Shown here in pieces: positions 1 to 7,787 of a DNA stretch of 64,000 nucleotides. The notes beneath the pieces are model-generated. The model had not been told where the DNA came from, searched no databases, and was given only the letters and a program-made list of their open reading frames with translations. The translations under genes were made by a program, and so were the position numbers. Position 1 is the first letter of the stretch. Each line of letters starts with the position of its first letter. The stretch is from Neobacillus sp. PS3-12 (GTDB taxonomy: Bacteria; Bacillota; Bacilli; Bacillales; Cytobacillaceae), in the NCBI RefSeq assembly GCF_030915385.1, contig NZ_CP133268.1:4252001-4316000 (forward strand), given 5' to 3'.

Positions 1-59
1 GCTTTGCTGTTTACAATCAAGAAGACCGAAAAAAAGCCATTGAATTAATAAGAGGTTAA
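1..59 (+). CDS. rpe: ribulose-phosphate 3-epimerase, C-terminal end (partial)
   Basis: The window opens inside a gene whose last 18 codons read FAVYNQEDRKKAIELIRG, then TAA at 57-59. That resembles the C-terminus of Bacillus Rpe, the pentose-phosphate enzyme interconverting ribulose-5-P and xylulose-5-P. Rpe directly precedes thiN in B. subtilis, which supports the call. Only the tail is visible, so the assignment rests mainly on synteny. Confidence 0.6.
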   Translation, partial: FAVYNQEDRKKAIELIRG

Positions 60-62
60 TGG

Positions 63-95
63 AAAAAGCTAGCGTAGTTGCTGGCTTTTTTCTTT
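63..95 (+). terminator. terminator between rpe and thiN
   Basis: The arms AAAAAGCTAGC (63-73) and GCTGGCTTTTTT (80-91) pair with one G-U wobble around a 6-nt loop, and the 3' arm runs into a T-tract. It ends the rpe transcript, although thiN starts only about 20 nt later, so partial read-through is possible. Confidence 0.75.
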
Positions 96-112
96 GAAGG
101 GAGTTATAACAG

Positions 113-760
113 ATGATCATCAATATTTTAGGAGGAGGACCTGCAGACCTGCTCCCTGAATTAAATAATTACTATGAAGCGGATAGCATCTGGGTTGGCG
201 TAGATAGAGGAGTGTATACCCTAATAAGCAGTGGTATTCAACCCGACATTGCCTTTGGTGACTTTGACTCCGTATCCACTGAAGAATTAACTGAAATTGA
301 AAAAAAAGTAAAACACCTAGAAAAATTCAAACCTGAAAAAAATGAAACCGATATGGAACTGGCCTTAAATTGGGCAATAAAACAGAAACCAGACCAGATA
401 CGAGTTTTTGGTGCAAGCGGCGGAAGGCTTGACCATTTTTTCGCTAACGTTCAACTATTAATCAAACCTGTCTTAGCAGGGACAGAAACTGAAATTTTTC
501 TGATTGACCGCAAAAATATCATTTTTGTGAAAGCAGCAGGAAAATATGAAATAAAAAAAATGTATGAAAAAAAATATATTTCTTTTATCCCCGTTACCTT
601 AAATATTCAGGATCTCACGCTTGAAGGCTTTAAGTACCCTTTAAAAGATTGTCATATTTCAATTGGTTCGACATTATGTATTAGTAATGAGCTTATTAGG
701 GATTGTGGTACTTTTTCTTTTTCAGAAGGCATATTAATAGTGGTAAGAAGCAATGATTAA
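113..760 (+). CDS. thiN: thiamine pyrophosphokinase
   Basis: A 215-aa protein of the ThiN family, which transfers pyrophosphate from ATP to thiamine to give the cofactor TPP in the cytosol. Visible motifs are GGGPAD (residues 7-12), GVDRG (29-33), the metal-binding GDFDS (49-53), ETDMELAL (78-85) and GASGGRLDHFFAN (100-112), all hallmarks of the family's active site. The start is ATG with AAGGGAG nine bases upstream. Length matches the family (about 215 aa). In B. subtilis the same gene (yloS) sits between rpe and spoVM, as here. No TPP riboswitch is visible in the short leader. Confidence 0.93.
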   Translation: MIINILGGGPADLLPELNNYYEADSIWVGVDRGVYTLISSGIQPDIAFGDFDSVSTEELTEIEKKVKHLEKFKPEKNETDMELALNWAIKQKPDQIRVFGASGGRLDHFFANVQLLIKPVLAGTETEIFLIDRKNIIFVKAAGKYEIKKMYEKKYISFIPVTLNIQDLTLEGFKYPLKDCHISIGSTLCISNELIRDCGTFSFSEGILIVVRSND

Positions 761-853
761 AAAGCTTATTAAAAGTAAGTACTTATTTCTTTCCTTTGAA
801 TAATATGATATGGTGTTACGCTCAAGCAGTGTAAGATTGTGAGGAGGGACAAT

Positions 854-937
854 ATGAAATTTTATACAATTAAACTGCCGAGATTCTTAGGCGGACTTGT
901 CCGAGCGATGATTGGGGCTTTTAAGAAAAACGACTAA
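854..937 (+). CDS. spoVM: stage V sporulation protein SpoVM
   Basis: A 27-codon gene, MKFYTIKLPRFLGGLVRAMI..., very close to the 26-residue B. subtilis SpoVM. SpoVM is an amphipathic helix that recognises the positively curved forespore outer membrane and anchors SpoIVA, the base of the spore coat. The SD GAGGAGG (841-847) is well placed. The C-terminal tail (FKKND) is one residue longer than in B. subtilis. Its position between thiN and rpmB is conserved. In B. subtilis it is transcribed by SigE in the mother cell; I could not identify a convincing SigE promoter in 761-853. Its presence shows the organism forms endospores. Confidence 0.96.
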   Translation: MKFYTIKLPRFLGGLVRAMIGAFKKND

Positions 938-973
938 AATAAATGTATTTTCTAAAAACCTATCAAAAACTGT

Positions 974-997
974 GCACCCTATTTTAGGGTGCCTTTT
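974..997 (+). terminator. spoVM terminator
   Basis: A hairpin with arms GCACCCTA (974-981) and TAGGGTGC (985-992), loop TTT, followed by CTTTT. It lies 37 nt after the spoVM stop. Confidence 0.85.
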
Positions 998-1020
998 ACA
1001 TTAGAGCGCAAAACACAGCC

Positions 1021-1052
1021 TAAAAATAAAAAGACACCCATAAAGGATGTCT
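1021..1052 (-). terminator. rpmB terminator (minus strand)
   Basis: Read on the minus strand, AGACATCC - TTTAT - GGGTGTCT is followed by TTTTTATTTTTA. It lies just past the rpmB stop and converges with the spoVM terminator. Confidence 0.85.
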
Positions 1053-1067
1053 AATTGATGTTGCGTT

Positions 1068-1256
1068 TTATACGCGCTCTACTTTACCGGATCTTAACGC
1101 TCTTGTAGAAACCCAAACACGTTTTGGTTTTCCATCAACAAGAATACGAACTTTTTGAAGGTTTGCACCCCATGTGCGCTTATTAGCGTTCATTGCGTGA
1201 GAACGTGCGTTACCAGTAGTTGTTTTTTTACCAGTTATAACACATTTACGTGGCAT
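1068..1256 (-). CDS. rpmB: 50S ribosomal protein L28 (bL28)
   Basis: A 62-aa protein beginning MPRKCVITGKKTTTGN, typical bL28, a structural component of the large ribosomal subunit. I chose the ATG at 1254-1256 because it has AAGGAGGGG just upstream on the minus strand and matches the family N-terminus; a longer frame exists but has no support. It has a single N-terminal Cys rather than paired zinc-binding cysteines, so it looks like the zinc-independent form. It is the only minus-strand gene in the window, as in B. subtilis where rpmB is divergent from yloU. Confidence 0.95.
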   Translation of the reverse strand: MPRKCVITGKKTTTGNARSHAMNANKRTWGANLQKVRILVDGKPKRVWVSTRALRSGKVERV

Positions 1257-1375
1257 ATTTTTCCCCTCCTTAATAACCAAAAGCAATAATGCTTTAAAAA
1301 GACTAATTTAGATGTTTCCATCGGTTAGATAAAGAAAATGGTATAACCATATTTCCTGCCTAAAGATACTTTAAT

Positions 1376-1404
1376 AATTTATCATACAACGTATTAGATT
1401 GCAA
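1376..1404 (-). promoter_or_regulatory. possible SigA promoter of rpmB
   Basis: On the minus strand TTGCAA (1404-1399), a 17-nt spacer and TAAATT (1381-1376) form a plausible -35/-10 pair, giving a leader of about 110 nt before rpmB. This is a motif match only. Confidence 0.35.
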
Positions 1405-1474
1405 TAGTATAACGCGTAGCTTTCAAGAAAAATACCTTGACATTGAGAAAATAGATGGGGGATAGCGATCTATT

Positions 1475-1594
1475 TATTGTTATAATACAGAAACAAAAAT
1501 AATCAAGTTTCTGATTGATTTTAGCAATTTAAACCATAAAAATAAAGCTTTTATCCTAAAATAATATAATTTTATCTCTATTGTTATAATACAG
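1475..1594 (+). promoter_or_regulatory. two repeated extended -10 promoters upstream of the CoA-transferase
   Basis: The 16-mer TATTGTTATAATACAG occurs twice, at 1475-1490 and 1579-1594. Each copy contains TGTTATAAT, a perfect -10 with an extended TGn. Neither has a good -35 at 17 nt. They lie 155 and 51 nt before the GTG at 1645. The rest of 1257-1644 is AT-rich and holds no gene. Confidence 0.45.
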
Positions 1595-1644
1595 GGTTTT
1601 GATTAGTTAAAATAGATTGAAAAAGGGAGAAAAGGAGAAAAAAA

Positions 1645-3164
1645 GTGGACTATCAAAATCGAATTAAAAATCCTCATTTGCTTGATCGCATAATGAGCGC
1701 AGAAGAAGCAATCAATTATATTAAAAACGGTATGAGTATTGGTTTCAGCGGATTTACCTCTTCAGGTGATCCTAAAGTGATTCCTGTAACACTTGCTGAA
1801 CAGGCTAAAAAAGAGGGGCAGCCATTTAAAATAAATGTCTATACGGGAGCTTCTGTTGGACCTGAAATTGATACCGTTTTAGCTGAAGCTGGCATTGTAG
1901 GGCTACGACTGCCTTTTCAGTCTGATAAACATACACGAAATGAAATCAATAAAGGAAATATCGATTATTTAGATCCCCATCTATCAGATACAGCTGATAT
2001 GATTCGTGATCAGGTCATTTCTATTGATGTGGCTGTTGTGGAAGCGGTTGCCATTACGGAAGAAGGTTATATTGTACCGACTACTTCCGGTGGAATAACT
2101 GCATTTTCATCGAAAATGCGAAAGAAGTACTTGTGGAGTTAAACCTTGCACAGGTTCCAGAATTGGAAGGGTTTCATGATGTGTACAACCTTGGGCCGCA
2201 CGAAGGGCGGCAGCCTATTCCTTTGACTGCCGTCGATCAACGTATTGGAACGCCTTATATTAAAGTGGATCCTGAGAAAATTAAAGGAATTGTTATTACC
2301 GATCAGATTGACACACCAAAGTCGCTTGTGGAACCGGATGAAGATACCAAAAAGATTGCAAATCATTTAATCAACTTCCTGCGTGAACAAATAAAGGCTG
2401 GAAAACTACCAGAGCCCTTGCCGCCTCTTCAATCGGGTGTAGGTTCTGTTGCCAATGCAGTTTTCTATGGATTCCTGGATTCGGAATTTAAAGATTTGAC
2501 GTTATACTCTGAAGTGTTGCAAGATGCTGTCATCGACTGTATTGATGCAGATAAAATCAGATTTGCATCCGGCGGTGCATTTACCCTATCAAAAGAAAAA
2601 ATGGACCATGTATTTGGTAACTTGGAAAACTATCGAGATAAAATTGTCCTGCGCCCACAAGAAATTTCCAATAATCCAGAAGTTGCACGTCGTCTTGGAT
2701 TAATTACAATGAATACTGCACTTGAATTTGATATTTATGGAAATGTAAATTCAACCCATGTTATTGGTACGAAAATGATGAACGGGATCGGCGGCTCTGG
2801 AGACTTTACCCGCAGTGCCCGTATTGCAATATTCGTAACAAAATCTGTTGCAAAAGATGGAAAAATTTCAAGTGTTGTTCCTTTCGTTTCGCACGTTGAC
2901 CATATTGAGCATGATGTAGATGTATTAATTACAGAGCAAGGTGTCGCTGACTTAAGGGGACTGACTCCAAGGCAGAGGGCACTCGTGATCATTGAAAATT
3001 GTGCGCATCCTTCATATCGTCCTCAATTATATGATTATTACTATGAGGCTCTAACACGAGGCGGACACACACCACATGTAATGGAAAAAGCTTTGTCGTG
3101 GTATGTGAATTTTGAGAAAAATGGTAGCATGCTTGCAGAAGAAGCTATGAAAGTAAAATTATAA
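1645..3164 (+). pseudogene. acetyl-CoA hydrolase / succinyl-CoA:acetate CoA-transferase family, frameshifted
   Basis: Two overlapping frames together encode about 505 aa of the acetyl-CoA hydrolase/CoA-transferase family (AarC/Cat1 type), which exchanges or hydrolyses CoA from acetyl- or succinyl-CoA. The first frame (1645-2142) begins MDYQNRIKNPHLLDR at a GTG with AAGGAG at 1632-1637; the second covers the C-terminal two thirds with SEVLQD, which I infer holds the catalytic Glu, and the glycine-rich GIGGSGDFTRSA. The frames join at about 2100-2107: family proteins read TSxGNxAIFIENAKEVL, here one base is missing in GCATTTTCATC, giving TAFSSKM. Restoring one A/T makes the gene full length. 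It is either a real pseudogene or a sequence error. The gene is absent from this place in B. subtilis. Confidence 0.8.
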
Positions 3165-3211
3165 TTCTTGCTTTTTGTTTGTGAATGAATAAGGAGCGAT
3201 CCTTTTCGCAG

Positions 3212-3246
3212 AAAGGTTGTTTTACATAAAATGTAAAGCAGCCTTT
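3212..3246 (+). terminator. terminator after the CoA-transferase
   Basis: AAAGGTTGTTTTACAT and ATGTAAAGCAGCCTTT pair with G-U wobbles around a short AAA loop, followed by TT. It lies about 50 nt past the stop. Confidence 0.65.
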
Positions 3247-3250
3247 TTGT

Positions 3251-3366
3251 TTATGCTAATAAGAAAGTATAAATTTTTACCAAAATTTATACTTTCTTAT
3301 TAGCATAAGTGCAACTACGCCTCTGTCTTCGCCCTTAGGGGCTCGCCAATCGGCGAGTTTTCTTTA
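3251..3366 (+). repeat. dispersed hairpin repeat, short form (copy A)
   Basis: Positions 3251-3277 and 3282-3308 form a perfect 27-bp inverted repeat with a TACC loop. Next comes a tail (3307-3366) that is identical over 60 bp to 31301-31360. The tail ends in CTCGCC-AATC-GGCGAG plus TTTTCTTT, itself a terminator-like hairpin. No ORF is present. The element occupies most of the 279-bp gap between the CoA-transferase and yloU. See also copy B. Confidence 0.85.
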
Positions 3367-3443
3367 CTTCTTTGTCTTTTAAAATTGTATATACTATAGT
3401 AAAATGACTGTAGCCAGCGTGCATTGTAAAGGGGGAACGATTC

Positions 3444-3806
3444 ATGTCCATTGAATTAAAAACGAAGCTAGGACAAATTGATATATCAAATGAAGTAATC
3501 GCCACCATTGCAGGAGGAGCAGCAATCGATTGCTATGGCATCGTCGGAATGGCCTCAAAAAGCCAAATAAAAGATGGCCTAACGGACATATTGCGTAGAG
3601 AAAATTTCACCAAAGGTGTTCTTGTACGTCAACAAAATGAAGAAGTACATATTGATATGTACATTATCGTTAGCTATGGAACAAAAATTTCAGAGGTTGC
3701 CCATAATGTGCAATCAAAAGTTAAATACACTCTTGATAAGACGGTTGGCCTCTCCGTTGATTCAGTAAATATTTTTGTTCAGGGAGTACGTGTTACCAAT
3801 CCCTGA
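3444..3806 (+). CDS. yloU: Asp23/Gls24 family envelope stress protein YloU
   Basis: A 120-aa Asp23/Gls24-family protein. In Staphylococcus Asp23 is membrane-associated and linked to cell-wall stress; the function in Bacillus is not firmly known. The sequence shows the family's N-terminal TKLGQIDISNEVIATIAGGAA and the V-rich central part (VDMYIIVSYG-like, residues about 72-82). No signal peptide or membrane segment is visible. GGGGGAACG precedes the ATG. It lies 15 nt before yloV/fakA, with which it is probably co-transcribed, an arrangement conserved in Firmicutes. Confidence 0.9.
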   Translation: MSIELKTKLGQIDISNEVIATIAGGAAIDCYGIVGMASKSQIKDGLTDILRRENFTKGVLVRQQNEEVHIDMYIIVSYGTKISEVAHNVQSKVKYTLDKTVGLSVDSVNIFVQGVRVTNP

Positions 3807-3821
3807 TGAGGAGGAAGCTTT

Positions 3822-5504
3822 GTGTCAATTACAGCATTAGATGGAAGGCGCTTTGCCGAGATGGTGATTCAGGGTGCGAATCATCTATCAGCCAATGCCA
3901 AAATGGTAGACGCCTTAAACGTTTTTCCCGTTCCAGATGGGGATACGGGAACAAACATGAATTTATCAATAACCTCCGGAGCGAAAGAAGTTAAAACTAA
4001 TATTCAAGAACATATAGGAAATGTGGGTATATCACTTTCAAAAGGTTTATTAATGGGTGCTCGCGGTAATTCAGGTGTTATTCTTTCTCAATTATTCCGA
4101 GGGTTTGCTAAATCCATTGAAGGTAAAGAGTCAATATCAGGCCGTGAATTTGCTCAAGCTCTTGAAGCCGGTGTTCAAACGGCCTATAAAGCTGTAATGA
4201 AACCAGTAGAAGGCACGATTTTGACTGTTGCCAAAGATGCAGCGAATAAAGCAATTGAGGCAGCCCAAAAAACGGACGATCTTGTAAAAATCATGGAAGA
4301 AGTCTTAGTAGAAGCAAAAGCTTCTCTTAAAAGAACCCCAGACTTGTTACCTGTCTTAAAAGAGGTAGGGGTTGTTGACAGCGGCGGTCAAGGACTTGTT
4401 TTGGTGTATGAGGGATTTTTGGCTGAATTAAAAGGAGAGAAACTCCCAACCTCACCTGAAAGTACTCCCTCGATGAATGAATTAGTAAATGCCCAACACC
4501 ACAAAAGTGTGCAAAGCCATATCAATACAGAAGATATCGTTTTTGGTTATTGTACTGAATTTATGGTCAAGTTTGAACAAGATAAACTCACAAAGAATCC
4601 TTTTAAAGAAGAAAGATTTCGGAATGACTTAAGTGCTTTGGGGGATTCCTTGCTTGTTATTGCTGATGATGAGCTTGTTAAAGTGCATGTTCACTCTGAA
4701 CAGCCAGGAACTGTTTTAAGTTATGGTCAGCGTTACGGAAGCCTCATTAATATTAAGATCGAAAATATGCGTCAGCAGCATACCAATATTGTTGGTGAAT
4801 CGCATACACCGCTGGTTTCTGACAAACCGCAAACACAAAGCCAAATGCAGGAATATGGAATTGTTACCGTATCAATGGGCTCAGGAGTTGCAGATCTTTT
4901 CCGCAGTATTGGGGCACATGTAGTTATTGAAGGCGGCCAAACAATGAATCCAAGTACAGAGGATATTGTTAAAGCTATTAAAGCAGTGAATGCGAAAAAA
5001 GTCTTTATTCTGCCAAATAATAAAAATATTATCATGGCTGCAGAGCAGGCAAAGGATGTCAGTGAGGAGGAGGTATACGTCATTCCTTCTAAAACAGTCC
5101 CTCAAGGTCTGTCTGCACTCCTTGCTTTTAATCCTGATTCCGATGTAACAGCAAACGAAAAAGCTATGACTCAAGCTATGAGTCATGTAAAATCGGGCCA
5201 AATTACCTTCGCTGTCCGTGATACACATATCGATGGTTTAGACATCGAAAAGAATGACTTTATGGGCATTGCTGAAGGGAAAATTGTCGTTAAAGATAAA
5301 GAGAAACTTAAAGCAGCCGAAGGCCTGCTTGAGGAAATGCTTGATGACGATTCTGAAATCTTAACGATCATTTATGGAGAAGACGTAAGCGAAGAAGAGG
5401 TACAAACTTTAACAGACTATGTAGAAGAACATTACGGAGATGTTGAAGTAGAAGTACACGATGGCAAACAGCCATTATATTCATTTATCTTTTCAATTGA
5501 ATAA
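3822..5504 (+). CDS. fakA: fatty acid kinase catalytic subunit FakA (YloV, DAK2/DhaL domain)
   Basis: A 560-aa protein. The N-terminal DhaL/DAK2 domain (about 10-200) carries FPVPDGDTGTNM, whose aspartates bind Mg-ATP, and GARGNSG. The C-terminal part (about 310-560) is the YloV/FakA-specific region. FakA phosphorylates exogenous fatty acids bound to FakB (DegV-type) partners, feeding acyl-phosphate to PlsY/PlsX. No FakB gene is nearby. The start is GTG with GAGGAGG upstream. It sits a few kb from plsX-fabD-fabG, so this neighbourhood covers both fatty acid uptake and synthesis; that link is inference. Confidence 0.88.
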   Translation: MSITALDGRRFAEMVIQGANHLSANAKMVDALNVFPVPDGDTGTNMNLSITSGAKEVKTNIQEHIGNVGISLSKGLLMGARGNSGVILSQLFRGFAKSIEGKESISGREFAQALEAGVQTAYKAVMKPVEGTILTVAKDAANKAIEAAQKTDDLVKIMEEVLVEAKASLKRTPDLLPVLKEVGVVDSGGQGLVLVYEGFLAELKGEKLPTSPESTPSMNELVNAQHHKSVQSHINTEDIVFGYCTEFMVKFEQDKLTKNPFKEERFRNDLSALGDSLLVIADDELVKVHVHSEQPGTVLSYGQRYGSLINIKIENMRQQHTNIVGESHTPLVSDKPQTQSQMQEYGIVTVSMGSGVADLFRSIGAHVVIEGGQTMNPSTEDIVKAIKAVNAKKVFILPNNKNIIMAAEQAKDVSEEEVYVIPSKTVPQGLSALLAFNPDSDVTANEKAMTQAMSHVKSGQITFAVRDTHIDGLDIEKNDFMGIAEGKIVVKDKEKLKAAEGLLEEMLDDDSEILTIIYGEDVSEEEVQTLTDYVEEHYGDVEVEVHDGKQPLYSFIFSIE

Positions 5505-5519
5505 ATAAAAAGTTAAAAT

Positions 5520-5550
5520 AGAAGGGGAGAAATTTATTCCCTTCTTTTTT
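5520..5550 (+). terminator. terminator after fakA
   Basis: AGAAGGG (5520-5526) and CCCTTCT (5539-5545) flank a 12-nt loop, then TTTTT. It separates yloUV from recG. Confidence 0.8.
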
Positions 5551-5591
5551 ACATGTTTACTAAAAAAAATTTATAGGGAGGGTTGGCGGCA

Positions 5592-5619
5592 GCACCGATT
5601 TAGAAAATCGAATCGGTGG
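5592..5619 (+). promoter_or_regulatory. hairpin in the recG translation initiation region
   Basis: A perfect CACCGATT (5593-5600) / AATCGGTG (5611-5618) stem with a 10-nt loop lies between GGGAGGG (5576-5582) and the recG start. The best SD is therefore about 50 nt from the GTG at 5634, or about 24 nt if the stem is folded out. The arrangement could modulate translation; this is inference. Confidence 0.4.
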
Positions 5620-5633
5620 ACCGGTCAAATATC

Positions 5634-7682
5634 GTGAATGATAATCTAACACAAGCGGTTACGATATTAAAAGGGATCGGCGAAGAAACAGCCGAATCCC
5701 TTGCAGAAATGAAAATTCACACAGTAAATGATCTTTTAGAATATTTTCCTTATCGTTATGAAGACTACCGGCTTCGCGATTTAGCCGAGGTAAACCATGA
5801 TGAAAGAGTGACGGTTGAAGGGAAGGTTCATAGTGAGCCTTCTCTTGTCTATTATGCGAAAAAAAAATCTAGATTAACAATTCGTCTCTTAGTTGGGCGC
5901 TATTTAATCCAAGTTGTTTTTTTTAATCAACCATATCTAAAACCGAAGTTAGCAATAAACGAAACAGTTACGGTAACGGGAAAATGGGATCAGCATCGGC
6001 AAACGATTACAGGCAACGAGCTAAATACAGGTCCGTGTAAAAAGGTAAAAGACTTCGAACCCGTGTACGCTCTAAAAGGTAAGATCACAATGAAAGGAAT
6101 TCGCAAGTTTATTAATCTTGCATTCCACCAGTATGGACATCTCATTGAAGAAACGCTTCCTGAAGCCTTTGTGAAAAAATACCGTTTATTACATCGTAGA
6201 GATGCCTATCGGGCCATGCATTTTCCAATGGATCAAGAAGATGTGAAGCAGGCAAGACGAAGACTTGTTTATGAAGAGTTTCTCTTTTTTCAGTTAAAAA
6301 TACAAGCGTTAAGAAAATTTGAGAGAGAACATTCTTTAGGCCTTGAGCAACATTATCAGCTGCCACAATTGAAGGGATTTATTGATTCCTTGCCATTTCC
6401 GCTTACAAATGCGCAAAAAAGAGTGGTGAATGAAATTTTAAAAGATTTAAAATCACCATATCGAATGAATCGCTTGCTCCAAGGTGATGTCGGCTCGGGG
6501 AAAACGGCTGTAGCGGCAATTGCCCTGTATGCCAGTGTAACAGCCGGGTTTCAAGGCGCATTGATGGTACCGACTGAAATATTAGCTGAACAGCATGCTG
6601 AGTCATTAAAGGAAATGTTAGATCCTTTTGGGGTAAGATGTGCTCTCTTGACCAGTTCGATAAAAGGAAAACACCGAAAAGAGTTATTATTACAGCTTGC
6701 CCAAGGTGAAATAGATGTTTTAATTGGAACGCATGCTTTGATTCAGGATGAGGTAACATTCGATAAACTTGGCTTAGTGATAACGGATGAACAACATCGG
6801 TTTGGAGTCGAACAACGCAGGGTTCTCCGTGAAAAGGGGGAAAATCCCGATGTGTTGTTTATGACGGCAACCCCAATCCCAAGGACACTGGCCATCACTG
6901 TTTTTGGGGAAATGGATGTATCGATTATTGATGAAATGCCTCAGGGCAGGAAAACCGTTGAAACGTATTGGGCCAAGCAGGATATGCTGGACCGAGTGCT
7001 TGGATTTGTAGAAAAAGAATTACGAAAAGGCCGCCAAGGTTATGTCATTTGTCCCTTGATTGAGGAGTCTGAAAAATTAGATGTCCAAAATGCGATTGAT
7101 GTCCACAACACCTTAACACACTATTTTCAAAATCGCTACAAAGTAGGTCTCATGCATGGGCGCTTAAATGCTGGTGAAAAAGAAGCTGTTATGAATGAAT
7201 TTAAAGCAAACGATCTGCAGGTGCTTGTGTCAACTACCGTTATTGAAGTTGGCGTAAACGTCCCGAATGCAACGATCATGGTGATTTATGATGCCGAGCG
7301 TTTTGGTCTTTCTCAGCTCCATCAGCTACGGGGAAGAGTTGGCCGTGGTGGTGAACAGTCTTACTGTATCCTCTTAGCTGATCCAAAATCAGATGTTGGG
7401 AAGGAAAGAATGAAAATAATGACCGAGACGGCGGATGGTTTTGTTCTAAGTGAAAAAGATTTAGAACTTCGCGGCCCTGGGGATTTTTTTGGAAGAAAAC
7501 AAAGTGGTGTTCCTGAATTTAAAGTAGCTGACATGGTCCATGATTATAGGGCTCTGGAAACAGCAAGAAATGATGCTTCCTATCTAATAGAGTCAGAGGA
7601 GTTTTGGAAAGGGGAAGAATATATGCAACTTAGAAGGGAACTTGAAAAATCTGGAGTTTTGGCAGGAGAAAAGCTGGACTAA
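5634..7682 (+). CDS. recG: ATP-dependent DNA helicase RecG
   Basis: RecG, a monomeric superfamily 2 helicase that regresses stalled replication forks and branch-migrates Holliday junctions. From GTG 5634 it is 682 aa, the usual size. It has an N-terminal wedge/OB domain (about 50-150), Walker A GDVGSGKT (near 285), DEQH box (near 385), MTATPIPRTL, and the motif VI QLRGRVGRG, followed by the C-terminal RecG hook region DLELRGPGDFFG. An in-frame GTG at 5616 would add six residues but has no SD. In B. subtilis sdaAB and sdaAA precede recG; here they are absent and yloV is the direct neighbour. Confidence 0.95.
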   Translation: MNDNLTQAVTILKGIGEETAESLAEMKIHTVNDLLEYFPYRYEDYRLRDLAEVNHDERVTVEGKVHSEPSLVYYAKKKSRLTIRLLVGRYLIQVVFFNQPYLKPKLAINETVTVTGKWDQHRQTITGNELNTGPCKKVKDFEPVYALKGKITMKGIRKFINLAFHQYGHLIEETLPEAFVKKYRLLHRRDAYRAMHFPMDQEDVKQARRRLVYEEFLFFQLKIQALRKFEREHSLGLEQHYQLPQLKGFIDSLPFPLTNAQKRVVNEILKDLKSPYRMNRLLQGDVGSGKTAVAAIALYASVTAGFQGALMVPTEILAEQHAESLKEMLDPFGVRCALLTSSIKGKHRKELLLQLAQGEIDVLIGTHALIQDEVTFDKLGLVITDEQHRFGVEQRRVLREKGENPDVLFMTATPIPRTLAITVFGEMDVSIIDEMPQGRKTVETYWAKQDMLDRVLGFVEKELRKGRQGYVICPLIEESEKLDVQNAIDVHNTLTHYFQNRYKVGLMHGRLNAGEKEAVMNEFKANDLQVLVSTTVIEVGVNVPNATIMVIYDAERFGLSQLHQLRGRVGRGGEQSYCILLADPKSDVGKERMKIMTETADGFVLSEKDLELRGPGDFFGRKQSGVPEFKVADMVHDYRALETARNDASYLIESEEFWKGEEYMQLRRELEKSGVLAGEKLD

Positions 7683-7707
7683 GAAAAGGGAAGCCCCCTT
7701 TTCTTAG
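7679..7707 (+). terminator. perfect 12-bp hairpin at the recG stop codon
   Basis: CTAAGAAAAGGG (7679-7690) and CCCTTTTCTTAG (7696-7707) pair perfectly around AAGCC. The recG stop codon lies in the 5' arm. There is no following T-tract, so it is a weak terminator or an mRNA 3'-end stabiliser. Confidence 0.5.
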
Positions 7708-7717
7708 AAACTAATAG

Positions 7718-7746
7718 TTGCAATCCGGCACCTCAAATTTTATACT
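7718..7746 (+). promoter_or_regulatory. SigA promoter of the fapR-plsX-fabD-fabG operon
   Basis: TTGCAA (7718-7723), a 17-nt spacer and TATACT (7741-7746) form a good SigA promoter about 40 nt before the fapR ATG. The FapR operator begins immediately after the -10. Confidence 0.75.
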
Positions 7747-7769
7747 ACTATTAGTACCTAGTCATAAGA
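7747..7769 (+). promoter_or_regulatory. FapR operator
   Basis: ACTATTAGTACCTAGTCATA contains TTAGTACCT, the core of the known FapR operator (a palindrome around TTAGTACCTRRTACTAA). It covers the expected transcription start just downstream of the -10. FapR bound here would block its own operon; malonyl-CoA releases it. The right half-site is degenerate. Confidence 0.8.
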
Positions 7770-7787
7770 TCTCGGACGGTGTTGGAA

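Noticed and set aside
780..853. A SigE promoter before spoVM
   Set aside because: GAATAAT resembles a -35 but no matching -10 is found at the right distance.
3806..3994. A 62-codon frame at the start of yloV
   Set aside because: It is out of frame with and wholly overlaps the well-supported FakA coding sequence.
5583..5603. A short leader peptide (TTG ... TAG, MAAPI) before recG
   Set aside because: The SD-like GGGAGGG directly abuts the TTG, leaving no spacing for initiation.
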